The notes beneath the pieces are model-generated. The model was not told the DNA's origin, ran no database searches, and saw only the letters and a list, made by a program, of their open reading frames with translations. This document shows positions 12,601-24,860 of a stretch of 64,000 nucleotides of DNA, in pieces; positions within the stretch are counted from its first letter, which is position 1, and the number at the start of each line of letters is the position of its first letter. Source of the DNA: Primula veris (lineage: Eukaryota; Streptophyta; Magnoliopsida; Ericales; Primulaceae); the NCBI GenBank assembly GCA_963682055.1, contig OY821740.1, positions 10,107,314-10,171,313 on the forward strand, in the 5' to 3' direction. The position numbers and the translations under genes were made by a program.

Positions 12601-15437
12601 GGGCGTAATAGAGCATTCCTCATATACAAACACATGGTGTTTCTAAGCCAAATTAGCTGCTTTGCGAGTGTGGCGTAACATGTGTGATAAATTGATGATC
12701 CAAAGTGTTCTTCAACTATTGGTTCCATTTTGATCATGTATAGTCTTTTCGATTTCATGATCTGTAAATAAAACAAACAAGGCTTCTTTTTCGGTCTATG
12801 CATATAGGTGTGTCACTTGATTATACATTATTTGAGAATTCATTTTTAAGCTGCGTTTTATTTTCAGCAAATTGACTATGCTAAAACACCATTGCCTTCA
12901 TATAATTATCTTAGTGTTTTAAGGAAAAGATTCTCAGTCACTGAAAACACTGAGCCAGTGGTTCACAATTTGCTCTGTTTTCAATCCGTAGGCCGAGAAG
13001 CCTAAATTTGGTATGGATCTTTCCCCAATCTTTGGGGTAGCCAAAAGAATATTATACTAATCATCACTCTGAAGAAGGTTTTTAAACTGATTGTTTCATA
13101 GGTGAAGTTAAAACCATGAGCAGGTACCAAATGCTAAGGTATTAAGACATTTTCTGTGCCTGGTGATGTATACATTGTGCCCAAGAATGTTTGTCTAGGC
13201 TTTATTTTTTTCTGCCATAATTTCCTTCATCTGCGACCTACAATTTTTTTTATTGATGTCTGACAGTCTGCTGGTAACTCTAGCGCCCTCTTCCTAACTG
13301 CTGCGGCTCAAAATCTTCTCTGTCTAAAACTAGCCGAGGAACTTGGGGTTGTAATTTCAAGTCCATGGGTATCTTGGTTTAAGGCTGCTAGTTTACCTGC
13401 AATTGTATCTCTTCTGGTTACTCCTTTCATCCTTTACAAACTCTATCCTCCAGAAACCAAAGACACACCGGAAGCTCCTGCCATGGCTGCAAAAAAACTG
13501 GAGCTTATGGGGCCCGTCACTAAAAATGAGTGGGTTATGGTTGGTACTATGCTTCTTGCAGTCACATTGTGGGTTTTTGGGTAAGTTATTTCTGAAATAT
13601 GAAGTATGTATGGTGATACGTCTGAATTGGACGGAAAAGGATAGGTGGTACACCATTAGTTTTTTAACAGAATATGACTTACTTTCCCCCTCTGAAAATA
13701 AATTTTCTGCTACGGGAATACAAATACTTTAACGAAAAATCAATGATTAAATTGCCTTTTTGTTAAATTTTACAATATTGTCCCTATACTTCGTTCTATT
13801 GGGACTGAAGGGCATAAATGGGAATTGGGAAGTGCCATTGTTTTGTTACTACTGTTAACTTGTTTGATTGTAGCCTTTAATCGAATAAGCTAAATTCATT
13901 GTTTTAGGTTGAGAAGAAAAATGGGTTCATCCAACTTAAAGTTTCTAGCCCTTTCAGGCAAAAAAATCAGAAAGGCCCAGCTTTTAAGCTGACCAACCAC
14001 ATGCAATCCAGCTTTTAACCAAAAATGAACTTAAAACCTGTAAACAATGAGGCCTATGTTTGGAAAGTTCTCATTTAAATGGAATACCCAATAAGGAATA
14101 GAGGACAATTTTTTTTTGAAACAGATGGATTAAAGTTTACCTTTAAAAGAGCAAAAAGTGCAATAGGTGTGTAATGCTTATGAGTTTGATTTATGGACCA
14201 CACTTTGTTGCGACTGCAGGGATGCTCTTGGTATAGCAAGCGTTGTTGCCGCTATGCTTGGTTTATCCATCCTCTTATTGTTGGGCGTCCTCAATTGGGA
14301 CGATTGCTTGAGTGAGAAATCAGCATGGGACACCTTGGCATGGTTTGCTGTTCTAGTTGGTATGGCCAGCCAATTAACAAACCTCGGGATCGTAACGTGG
14401 ATGTCCAGTTGTGTTGCCAAATTACTCGCGTCCTTTTCTCTGAGCTGGCCTGCGGCTTTTGGTGTATTACAAGCGGCTTATTTTCTCATTCACTACTTGT
14501 TTGCAAGTCAAACCGGTCATGTAGGGGCATTATACTCGGCTTTCCTTGCTATGAACTTGGCAGCTGGGGTACCTGGTGTTTTGGCCGCTTTGGGGTTGGC
14601 TTTTAATACGAATCTGTTTGGTGCTTTGACGCATTACAGCAGTGGTCAAGCTGCAGTATACTTTGGAGGTTTTTTTTTCTTTTTTTTCCATTCATGTCCT
14701 TTTAAGATTGCGAAGCTTGAATTTCTTTCAGTTCCAGAACTGTTTAGAATTTGATATACCTATATCTGAATGGGCATGGTATTAGCTCATCAGGATTAGG
14801 CACTCGACTGGAATATCCGAGAAACAAGCATGTCTCGACCAAAAAAAAAGAATGAAAAAAGCACATATTTGCGTTTTACGAGTGCCGAGTAGTTTTAAAC
14901 AGTGTTTTAAAAAAGCGAAAACTTTTAAGTTTGCAGTTGTTCTTTCCAAATGGCATGCTATATGTACGGTTACAAAAATGCGAAGTAGTGAATTTGAGCA
15001 TTGTGAAACATGATATGTAATACATGTATGCATTTTGTGTTGAATGCAAGGGTATTTACTAATAGTCACTGATCATGTGGCATAGGTGATCTCATACTTA
15101 TTTCGTTTTCCATTTTTGAACTTGGGACTATATGTGTACTAACTGCTAATGCTATGTCTTAATACATAATTGGCTAACTGTAAAATGACCACTTTCCTTG
15201 TTGGATTGTGACGTCATAGGGGCTTGCTCTAGAAGTCGGTTTCTTCTGCTGAATATTTTAGTTTAACTAATGGCATCTATTGAATTTGAGGATTAACAGT
15301 GTTGTTTCCTTGTTTATGCAGCTGGTTACGTAGACCTACCTGATGTTTTCAAGATTGGTTTTATAATGTCCCTTGTTAACGCTGTAATCTGGGGAGTTGT
15401 CGGAACATTTTGGTGGAAATTCTTAGGCCTATATTGA
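9646..15437 (+). CDS. DIT1: Plastid 2-oxoglutarate/malate translocator (DiT1 type)
   Basis: It exchanges 2-oxoglutarate for malate across the plastid inner envelope, supplying carbon skeletons for ammonia assimilation and photorespiration. Exons are 9646-10137, 11570-11863, 13267-13580, 14220-14668 and 15322-15437; all junctions are GT-AG, keep frame and give 554 residues. Residues 1 to about 75 are Ser/Thr/Pro-rich with few acidic residues, a transit peptide. The rest is the many-helix DASS carrier. Recognisable motifs include SEALIAPAMPSTTARAGG in exon 2, the SAGNSSALFLTAAAQN segment from exon 3, LPVGAWAFLGLTA in exon 1 and ASQTGHVGALYSAFLA in exon 4. The start is the ATG before STTTFALL. 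An in-frame ATG at 9529 would only add residues encoded by the microsatellite. Intron 1 carries internal duplications. The last exon is duplicated and broken at 19264. Confidence 0.96.
10404..10480 (+). repeat. Duplicate of the DiT1 exon 1 end and donor, inside intron 1
   Basis: This matches 10093-10168, covering the last about 45 bases of exon 1 and the start of intron 1, including a second GAG|GTTGTTT donor-like site at 10447-10455. Further intron segments repeat too: the stretch with AAAAGCTTGAGCTTGTACTA near 10615 recurs near 11097. Intron 1 therefore grew by local duplication. The copy has no partner acceptor close upstream, so it is probably not used. Confidence 0.8.
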
Positions 15438-18400
15438 TAAATGATTTCGGCGTAAGTTGCTATTTCCTGCTGCTGGCATAACTAATTTTCATTGCTCCTG
15501 ATGGAAATCGTCCAGTTTTTTGGCCTTAACCTCTACGAGCTGATCGCGTTTTTCATAATATATCTAGTGTAATAACTGTGAATACATTTTTTCCGGATTA
15601 GTATACTGTCCTTTTGCAATCAGAATCGAGGGTTTAGTTTTTTTTTATAGATTAGTGATCTGTTGATTATACAAATCATATTTAGTGGTATTTTGGCTCT
15701 CACATGCGTCAGGAAATGCTGCATTTATAATTTATCATCTCTCTGATCCACTTAAATCATACGACAATCCAACAGTTTAAATTAAAAGCGTTCAATTTCC
15801 TTTGAAGTCATTTACCCTTCTTTATTCTGCAACCAAACACTGTCTTACCATCTGAAAGTACAAGTAATGCAGACACCAAGTTAGACGAATACGCTATCTG
15901 CTACATATTAGTTGAATTTAATAACCAGAATGAATATTATTTATGAGATTTGATGAAAAACTAGGATACATTATACAGATGCCTGCAAATGGCAGCTAAA
16001 GAATACAAATAAATAAAAATGAATAGTTGATAAATCTACTTTTTACAATTTTCCTTCTTTATGATCTTATTAATGATAGGCTTGACTACCGCTCCCAAGT
16101 CTGTCAAGTCATGCTCCAATTCATCAACCTGTACATATCATAAGAGGGGAAATAAAATGTGTTCGTACAACACAGAATATACTTATACTAATGTAAGTGA
16201 ATTTTTAAATATACTTCTGACGTCCCAAATGATTGAGCATTATAATATTTTAAAATACTTTTCTTTTTTCTAGAATTTTCTGAAAGATTCAAGGTACACA
16301 ATAATTGCATTTTTTTTAAAAGTTGGATTGGATAAACAGATCATTTCAGTTTGGGGAAGAGAATATGAAACAACCCATAAATTTTATATCTTTTTAACAT
16401 GGAATACGTTTTCTAACATAGAAAGCGAGCAACTAAAGGGGGAAATTGCAGAATTTCCCTATTGTTTCAGCAACATTTTTTCCTACTTTTATGCACAACG
16501 TATATGGTCTTTAATTTTTAAGACTTGAAAAGGCAACTAATTAATTGCGGGCTCATAAGAGCTTTCGCTTGCTTGTTTAGTTTCTGATGATTTGCTTTGT
16601 GTTTCTAATTGTCTGTATCACCTTTGGTAATACTTTTTGATTTTTATAAGAATTATACTACTCAGTAAATAGTCACCTTGTGAATGATGTCTTGGGCGAG
16701 TTTCGCATCTTTAGCTGCCTCGACACATACATGTTCAACAACTAAAGCTGCTTCTTTGATTATACCATTTTCAGGAAAGTCATCCGCAACTTCAGCCGAT
16801 AGTTTCTCCGCTGTGGTTGCAACCTTTTCCACCACCTCTGCCACTATTTCCACATCCTCTACCACCTTCTCCACAGTCCCTAAATGACATAAAAAAACAT
16901 ATGAACATCAAAAACCATGCCTCGAAGTTTTAGCGACTCACGTTACATATCAATTTTCATAATTGTTAGGGTAAAAAACTTCACAAGTTGCAATAAAAGT
17001 TGCGCCAAAATGCTAATTGTAATGCTTCCCAGATAGTTTGAATCATCTTATGAAATAACAAATCCATTGCAAATACCTGCCAATATAAGCAAGTCTGTCC
17101 ATTTATGTTTCCAAAAGGGTAGGATTATTGAGAGGAACGAACCCAAAAACCATGTTGCCCTGCACATATATATCAAGTATGAATCATTGGTCAATAAAAT
17201 TAAAAAAGTTATGTCAGGACAATCTAGTCCAAATGCTCGTTTATTTGTATACTACATATCAAGAGAAATACATTGTGCCATTCTTAGTAGCTATATGCTA
17301 AGGTTGTTTTTCTGTTTAAGTGGAAAATTTAGGATTTGAATCAACTATATCTCTGAGATTACATTTGTATTTTTCGAATATGCCAGTATTTACCAATCTG
17401 TAATATTTAATCAAATGATATGTGTGATTCTCACACGAGTATCAGAATATCACCTATCCACATTTCCAAAACAGTGAAAATGAAAAAGGCTCATACCAGG
17501 ACGAGAACGTCGAGAAGCTACGCTTAACAGGAGATTCTGTTAGTCTAGCAATCTTCTTATCATCATTTATAAGTCTGTATATAAAACAAGTTAACACTAT
17601 CCCTTGGTACCCAAAATAAAAGGTGTACAGAAGAAGGTGAAAAATTACATATTATTGGGTGTTAGCTTTGAGCTCTTTGCAGTATTGGAATTGATGAAAC
17701 TTGAAAACATAAGTCCATAGTTCGATGAGAAGGTGTTATTTTGTATATGATCATGTGATAAGTTTGTCCTTGATTGAATCCGATAGCGATAAATCACCGT
17801 AGCCAAGCTTCGAATCTTGGCAGATCCCACAGACATTAAGTAAGACTTCTATAATGTAAGAACAGATATAATGGAGTCGTTTTTGTTTCAATGCCTATAC
17901 CATATAGTATATATAAACACATGAAAATTGAAATTGAAGAATACGTTTCTTCAACTCCATAGATTGAATTTCGTGTCAGGATAATATTCAAGTGTTGAAT
18001 GGTTATAATTAAGTTGGTTCATAGTAATCTAACACTCCAAGGGATGACCTGTACATAGTTTTATATGGTGACTTTAAGCCATGAGTTTTATTACCTAAAC
18101 AAAGCCCAAGTAAGTCACTTTGTTACTTGCAAGTTTAAAATATGTACACTCTACACATGCATATATGTAGGAAAAGGGTATACTTTTGCGCTTCTTCCAT
18201 TTTTTAAATTCCATTGCCATAAAAAGAAATGCTAAGTTTCCAATCCCAAATTCTTCAGTTAAATAATCTTAATGTGTTATATCACCCTGTGGGATTTTAA
18301 ATTTCTTTTAGTACAAGACTTGGTTTGCACATTATTTGATGCGACTATATTTTTCTGAAAAGTAAAACAAATGCATACCACAATATGAACATATTATTCA

Positions 18401-18800
18401 TTCTGCCATAGTAATGGACTCAAATTGCGGGATAGGAACTTCTCTTCCCGGTGGAATCCTGATCACCTATAGCAACTATCATCCGATTGCCAGATGAAAT
18501 ATCTCAGAAGAATACAAATGAAGCTAAAATATGTAAACTCTGCCATATATATAACATTTAGCAAGATTTAGTTTGTACGTCATAAGTTTTTCTATGAAGT
18601 AGTATGATCTTATATTTTCTAGATTTAATTTGGTTATGTAATGCACGTCCATTATAACTACTAACTAGTTATACTGATTAGGCAATTATTCGAATTATAT
18701 ATAGGTTTCATCCTTTACTTGTCAGCAGAATTTTTTGCTTATTCTTTTAATATGGTAAAGTTAAGAAATAAAACGTCATAAGTTGGATTTGAATCCCTTT
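14930..18800. repeat. Tandem segmental duplication, copy A
   Basis: This segment runs from DiT1 intron 4 through the last DiT1 exon and the first small membrane-protein gene to about 18800. It is repeated head to tail as 18801-23160. Both copies start near a TATGTACGGTTACAA stretch and end near GGATTTGAATCCCTTTTAA, where the junction lies. Confidence 0.85.
16036..17836 (-). CDS. Small single-helix membrane protein with helical VEKVAE-rich tail, copy A
   Basis: Reading on the minus strand, exons are 17836-17649, 17574-17497, 17159-17077, 16879-16677 and 16128-16036. Junctions are GT-AG, in frame, with stop TAG at 16036-16038, giving 214 residues. The N-terminus (about 1-60) is Ser/Asn/Arg-rich with few acids, like an organelle targeting peptide. 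A hydrophobic segment WFLGSFLSIILPFW at about 93-106 should cross a membrane. The remaining half is acidic/basic helix: VEKVVEDVEIVAEVVEKVA, then ADDFPENG and KDAKLAQDI, ending in basic KKENCKK. It resembles a plant family of uncharacterised plastid membrane proteins with this tail, but I cannot name it. Codon alignment with copy B (20355-22134) shows exon sizes are identical, so selection appears to maintain both. Convergent with DIT1. Confidence 0.8.
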
Positions 18801-19263
18801 TAAACCTTCCAATTGGCTTGCTTTATGTACGGTTACAATTATGGGAAGTTTTAAATCTCAGCATTGCGAAACACAGAGGCAAGGTAGAGATGATTAGTTT
18901 GAGGGGTGTGAGGAGATGATTGATAGTTAATAGGGAATGCAATGCTATGTCATATGTGCATTTTGTGTTGAATGTAAGGGTGGGTACTTATAATTTACTA
19001 TAGTCACTGATCATGTGGCACAGGTGATCTCATACCTATTTCTTTTGCCATTTTTGAACTTGGGACTAGATGTGTGCTAAATTGCTAATGCTATGTCTTA
19101 ATACCTAATTGGCTAACTGTAAAATGACCGCTTTCCTTGTTGGATTGTTACTGTCATAGGGGCATGCTCCAGAAGTGAGTTTCTTCTGCCTAATATTTTA
19201 GTTTAACTATCGGCATCTATTGAATTTGAGGATTAACAGGGCTTTGTTTTCTTGTTTATGCAG

Positions 19264-19378
19264 CTGGTTATGTAGACCTACCTGATGTTTTCAAGATGGG
19301 TTTCATTATGGCCTTGTTAACGCTGTAATCTGGGGGGTTGTTAGAACATTTTGGTGGAAATTCTTAGGCCCATATTGA
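19264..19378 (+). pseudogene. Duplicated and frameshifted last exon of DIT1
   Basis: After a TTTATGCAG acceptor, this sequence matches DIT1 exon 5 (15322-15437): AGYVDLPDVFKMGFIM, then a 1-bp deletion near 19312 (115 bases against 116) puts the rest out of frame. The remaining bases still match down to the TGA at 19376-19378. No other DIT1 exon accompanies it. It is a by-product of the segmental duplication. Confidence 0.92.
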
Positions 19379-19779
19379 TAAATGATTCCGCCGTAAGCTT
19401 TTATTTCCTCCTGCTGGCAGAAGTAATTTTTATTGCTCCTGATAGAAATCGTCCAGTTTGTTGGCCTAAAACTCTACGGGTTGATCGTGTTTTCATTATA
19501 TATCTAGTCTAATAACCGTGAATAAATTTCTCCAGATTAGTATACTGTCCTTTTGCAATCAGAATTGAGGGGTTAGTTTTCTCATAGATTAATGACTGTT
19601 ACATATATAAATCTATAGTGGTATTTGGCTTTCACAGGCATCAGGAAATGCTTCATTAATATTTCTCAGCCTTAGAATCAACTTAAAGCATACAACAATT
19701 CAACAGTTCAAATTGAAAGCTACCCTTCTTTATACTGCAATCAGTGTTACCAAACACTGCCTTACCATCTGAAAGTACA

Positions 19780-20330
19780 AACTGGAAAGTGAAATCCAAC
19801 AAAAGGAGTAGATTCCACAACAAAGGGGTGTTAATGTAACAGTAACATACTTGAGCAAAGCAACATTTTCATGGAACACTCGTTTATCTTATCACAGAGA
19901 TTCGCAAAGGATTAAATATTTAGCATAAGCTATTTTTTCTACCATCTTTCATGATTGATAACTGAAATTGCATTGCATCTCTTTACTTCCACTTTCTAGC
20001 TAACTCTCTTGTGCAGCTTATTTGTCACCCGTTGGCCGTTTTTTGAACAGCTCAGGGATATTGTATAAAAAATAAATTTGATATGGGCAAATTGGTTTAC
20101 CGTGCCAATTCATTGGATAATTTGGATTTATTATTAGAGAACCTCTCGATTGTTGGTATCCACTTGAGTACGTTTCAAAGTTTTTTTGGAAATTCGATTG
20201 AAACTCACTCCACCCTGCAATAATTTTATATCTATTGGTATATTATTACATAGAATGATAGGAGAATGGAAATACAGAAACCCGTTAAGGCTTAAAACTC
20301 CAGATTAGAGTAATCTTATACAATAAGTCC
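19780..20330. other. Sequence present in duplication copy B only
   Basis: About 500 bases between the broken DiT1 exon and the small-protein gene have no counterpart in copy A (compare 15840-16020). This is an insertion in B or a loss from A. No terminal repeats or coding features were seen. Confidence 0.5.
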
Positions 20331-20354
20331 ACCAATTTCGCAATTTTCACTTAT

Positions 20355-22134
20355 CTACTTTTTACAATTTTCCTTCTTTATGAACTTATTAATTATAGGC
20401 TTGACTACTGTTCCCAAGTCTGTCAAGTCATGCTCCAATTCATCAACCTGTACATATCATAAGAGGGAAAATAAAATGCGTTCGTACATCACAAAATATA
20501 CAAATGTAAGTGACTTAAAAACATACTTCCAACCGTCCCAAATGATTGAGCTCATACTGTAGTATTATCATATTTTGTGATAGTTCACTTTTCTAAGATT
20601 TTTTAGAAAAATCCAAGGTACGGTAATTGCATTCATTAAAGTTGGATTTACTGAACAGATAATTTCTTTCGGGATAGAGAATATGAAACAACACATAATT
20701 TTTTTTATTTTGAACATGGAATACGTTTTCCAACTTAGAAAACGAGCAACCAAGGGGGAAACAGAAGTTCCCTATTGTTTCAAAAAGTTTTCTTTTTACT
20801 TTTATGCGCATTGCGCAACGTAATAGTCTTTAACTTTCAAGTCAGGAAACAGTGACTAAATTGGGCGCTCGTATGAATTTTTACGTACTTGTTTGATCTC
20901 TAATGGTTTGTTCTGTGTTGTCTGCTTTCACCTCTGGTAATGCTTTTTTATTTTTATAAATTATAAGGATTATACTACCCGAGTAAATAGTTACCTTGTG
21001 AATGATGTCTTCAGCCAGTTTCGCATCTTTTGCTGCCTCTACAGATACATGCTCAACAATTAAAGCTGCTTCTTTGATTGTGCTATTTTCAGGAAAATCA
21101 TCCGCCACATCAGCCGATAGTTTATCCACTGTGGTTGCAACCTTTTCCACCTCCTCCGCCACTATTTCCACCTCCTCTACCACCTTCTCCACAGTCCCTA
21201 ATTGGCATCCAAAACATATGAACATAAACTATTTCTTTTACGAGTATGGGTATGCTGAACTAGTTGTCCTGGTAGTTTAGCGACTCATGTTACATATCAC
21301 ATTTCATGACTGTAAATTGTAAAGGTTCAAAAACTTCACAATTTGCAAGGAAAGTTTTCATTTGCGCAAAATTTACTAATTGTAATGCCTCCAAAAGATA
21401 GTTAAGAGATCTTATGAAATAACCCATCCACTGCAAATACCTGCCAAGATAAGCAAGTCTGTCCATTTCTGTTTCCAAAAGGGTAGGATTATTGAGAGGA
21501 ACGAACCGAAAAACCATGTTGGCCTGCACATGAAAATGAAGTATAAATCATTGATTAATAAAATTAAGTGTGTTATATCAGGACAAGCTATATATTGAGG
21601 TTGTTTTCTGTTTAAGTAGAACGATTAGGATTTGGATCTTCTATATCTCTGAAATTACATTTGTATGTTCCGAATATGCAGATTAACCAATCTGTAATAT
21701 TAAATCAAATGATATTTGTGATTCTCACACAAATATCAGAATATCACCTATCCACAATTCCAAAACGATGAAATGAATGAGGCTCGTACCAGGACGAGAA
21801 CATCGAGAAGATACGCTTAACAGGAGATTCTGTTAGCCCAGCAATCTTCTTATCATTACTCATCACTCTGTATTAAAAGAAAAAAGTTAACATTAGAACT
21901 TGGTACCCAAAAGAAAAGGTGGAGAAAAATAAGGTGAAATTTTTACATATGATTAGGTGTTAGCCTTGAGTTCTTTGCGGTATTGGAATTAATTGAACTT
22001 GAAAACATCAAGCCGTAGTTTGATGAGAAAGTGTTATTTTGTCGATGATCATGTAATAAGTTTGTCCTTGATTGAACCCGATAGCGATAAATCACCGTAG
22101 CCAAGCTTCGAATTTGGGCAGATCCCACAGACAT
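20355..22134 (-). CDS. Small single-helix membrane protein with helical VEKVAE-rich tail, copy B
   Basis: Minus-strand exons are 22134-21947, 21867-21790, 21523-21441, 21197-20995 and 20447-20355, with the same lengths (188, 78, 83, 203, 93) and phases as copy A. All have GT-AG borders and the product is 214 residues. Differences from copy A are scattered substitutions, for example IVMSNDKK for ILINDDKK at the exon 1/2 join, RIFSMF for RSFSTF, WPTWFFGSF for WATWFLGSF, and VEEVEIVAEEVEKVATTVDK in the tail. No frameshift or premature stop is present. The targeting-like N-terminus MSVGSAQIRSLATVIYR, the membrane helix and the basic C-terminus are all kept. I therefore call it an intact paralogue; expression cannot be judged from sequence. 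Convergent with the broken DiT1 exon upstream. Confidence 0.8.
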
Positions 22135-22674
22135 TGATTTTAATTATGTACGAATAGATACTACAGTCGTTTTTGTTTCAATGCATGTACCATATATATA
22201 GTAAGCAAATAAGCACATGAAAATTGGAATTTAAGAATGCGTTGATTGAATTTCGTGTTGGAATAGTTTTGTAGTGTTGAATGGTTATAACTTATAATTA
22301 AATTGATTCATAGTAATCTAACACTCCAAGTTATGACGTGTACATGGTTCAATGTGGCGACTTTAAGCTATGAGTTTTACACTTTGTAATTTGCAAGTTT
22401 AAGAAATATATATGTACACTTCACACATGCATATATGTAGGAAATTAAAGGGTAGACTTTTACGTTTTCTTTAGTATAATAATCAAACTTGTTATGTCAC
22501 CTCTATGTCATTTTTTATTCTTTTCATGCCCCCGATACTTGGTTTGCACATTATTTGATGAGACCGTATTTTTCTAAAAAGTAAAACAACATGTATATTA
22601 ACATTATGGCATATTATTCATGATGTCATAGTAATAATAGACTCGAATTACCACATAGTAACTTCAATTCCCGG

Positions 22675-22850
22675 CAATGTTTTAAAAGACGAAAGCGGTT
22701 CTAGACGAAAATATACAAGTCGTTTAGCGTCTAAATCCACCTAGCATCTGGCTAATCGCTTAATCACGCATAATCTACTAGGTGTCGAAGCTCGCATATC
22801 TTCTAGGCTCCGCATAGTTTCTGCCTAGTCTCGTCTTTTATATAACACTG
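22675..22850. mobile_element. Small hAT-type MITE (176 bp)
   Basis: It begins CAATGTTTTAAAAGACG and ends CGTCTTTTATATAACACTG, an imperfect inverted pair with CA...TG ends. It is flanked by ATTCCCGG (22667-22674) and TTTTCCGG (22851-22858), a diverged 8-bp target duplication. The matching place in duplication copy A (near 18445) lacks it, showing the empty site. A related element lies at 56446-56610. Confidence 0.8.
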
Positions 22851-22993
22851 TTTTCCGGTGTAATCCTCATGTATATAAGCCACTATGATGCAATTGCGAG
22901 ACAAAATATGTAATGTCTGCCTATAGAACATTTAGCAAGGTTTTGTTTCTCTTGTCAGAAGTTTTTCTATGAAGTATGACCTTACATGTTCTA

Positions 22994-23421
22994 AATTTGG
23001 TTATGTAATGCATGTCAATTATAACTAGTTATACTAATTACGCAATTCCTCAAATTATTAATTGGTTTCATCTGTGAATATTTATTTTGCTTATTCTTTT
23101 AATATGAAAAGGTTAAGAAATAAAACGTCATAAATGGATTTGAATCCCTTTTAATTGTCATCAGAATTTTATGCCAAATTCTTTCAAAAAGGTAAAAAAG
23201 AAAAGAGAATTTGGTTATGTAATGCATGTCAATTGTAACTAGTTATACTAATTACGCAATTCCTCAAATTATTAATTGGTCTCATCTGTGAATATTTATT
23301 TTGCTTATTCTTTTAATATGAAAAGGTTAAGAAATAAAACGTCATAAATGGATTTGAATCCCTTTTAATTGTCATCAGAATTTTATGCCAAATTCTTTCA
23401 AAAAGGTAAAAAGAAAAAGAG
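22994..23421. repeat. 214-bp tandem duplication left of the tRNA gene
   Basis: Units 22994-23207 and 23208-23421 are nearly identical, with only a few single-base differences seen. A diverged third relative lies at about 18625-18800 in duplication copy A. Confidence 0.93.
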
Positions 23422-23429
23422 AAAAAACT

Positions 23430-23512
23430 GTCAGAAGTGGGATTTGAACCCACGCCCTCTCTCGAAGACCAGAACTTGAGTCTGGCGCCTTAGACCACTC
23501 GGCCATCCTGAC
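23430..23512 (-). tRNA. tRNA-Leu (anticodon CAA)
   Basis: The minus strand folds as a long-variable-arm tRNA. The acceptor stem is GTCAGGA paired with TTCTGAC-type bases, the D-arm has GCCGAGTGGTCTAAGGC (box A), and the anticodon stem CCAGA/TCTGG holds loop CTCAAGT, giving anticodon CAA. A class II extra arm follows, then T-loop GGTTCAAATCC (box B). There is no intron. A TTTT run is not close to the 3' end on the minus strand; the flank there is rich in T interrupted by C and A. It looks like a functional nuclear Leu(UUG) tRNA. Confidence 0.95.
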
Positions 23513-23626
23513 TTATTTTGATGTTTGTACTTACAAAACATATTTAACTTACAAAAACTTCAAATTATTGAAATTTTACAAATTGTTGAAACCTAATGCT
23601 GCTTTTAGAATTTGTTGTCGGTCTCC

Positions 23627-24410
23627 TCGAGTAAAACATCTATAAATTAATAATGTCCAAATCCTATAAATTTATTAATTTAGAAAGGTATTAATTAATC
23701 GATAAATTAATAATTATTTTAAAAAGCTTTTATTAATTTGATAATTAATATTCATCGACAATATATCAAATTGTTTTCAACACTGCAAAATTCGTTCGGT
23801 CAATGAAATTTCAATTAATAGATAAAACAAGATATTTACTAATTTCAAAAAATTATTGATGGTCTCGGTTATCGCAGTAAAACGGATGTCAATAGGTTGT
23901 TGGATTACCCATGTGAAAATGATACATATTCACAAACGTTAGAAGAAATTATGGATACTGAATTTGCTAACAATAAACAAATAAAGAGGATGAAATTGAA
24001 TATGATACCGTACTTTTAGAACTAGTCATGCGAAATTAAACATTTATGGCGTCTATAACTCTTTTTAGGTGCAGTTCTAAAAGACTATATCAGAACTTTT
24101 GGAGGCAGTTAGAAAAATTAATGATGAGATTAAAGTAGATTTAAATTTTAAGAAAAATCAAACGACTATAAAGTCATAATTTACTAAGTCGTCATAGTAA
24201 ATATGTTTGTCATTTTGAAAAATTATTAATTTATGATTTTGTCGGGACCAATATTTATATAAGTATTTTCAGAAAATTCATTATCTTATTAATTTATCGA
24301 AATTGGTGATTTTTTACATTGATTCAAGTCGGAACCTGAGAAAATTATTATTTTAAATAATTTATTAATTTACCGAATATTAATTTAAAGAGCTGCTACT
24401 ATAGCAAAAC
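23627..24410. mobile_element. Decayed pogo/Emigrant-like element
   Basis: The left end reads GAGTAAAACATCTATAAATT, close to the known Emigrant/Lemi1-type end CAGTAAAACCTCTATAAATT. The right end carries the inverted, weaker version (AATTTAAAGAGCTGCTACTA). The interior is rich in TTATTAATTT and TTATTGATGG stretches. It includes a broken frame near 23870-23990 (LLDYPCEND, then LEEIMD) that looks like the acidic C-terminus of a pogo-type transposase. The assignment rests on memory of end sequences and is moderate. Confidence 0.5.
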
Positions 24411-24860
24411 AGAGAATTATGCAAGCAAGTTTACATTTTAATTTAATGTCCATTTCAAACTTTAATTTATATTTTGATTTTCATGTTCTACGTTTTATCA
24501 AATGTAGAGATAAGCATCTTAAAGGATGACACTAAGAATTTGTTGATTAGAGAATTATGTTTTGGAAATTCGGTATATCAAAGAAGAAGAGTGATAAATT
24601 ACGGTTATTTAAATCGGGGGGAAAAACTTATCTTGTGATTGGAATACATAATTAAGCTTGTTGCAATGCTTAAAAAGACATTGATTGACCAAAGGGGCTT
24701 ATGAATTATAATGCTGCTATAAACTCAAATTCATGGATATCAATCCAATTTTCGTATGACATTTTGATTTACCTTCAATAATTCTAACCTTTTCGTCCAT
24801 ACAGCATAGTTAGTTTTTTTTCTTGAAATAATCACAGTCAACTATATTAAAAAAGATAAT

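Larger units (their letters stand above)
18801..23160. repeat. Tandem segmental duplication, copy B
   Basis: Second copy of 14930-18800. Relative to copy A it carries about 500 extra bases around 19780-20330, a 176-bp hAT MITE at 22675 and many small indels. Its DiT1 exon is broken, its small-protein gene is intact. Confidence 0.85.

Noticed and set aside
16684..16887. Plus-strand Ser/Thr-rich ORF (and its twin at 21002)
   Set aside because: It is the mirror of exon 4 of the minus-strand small-protein genes, whose splice sites and conservation support the minus strand.
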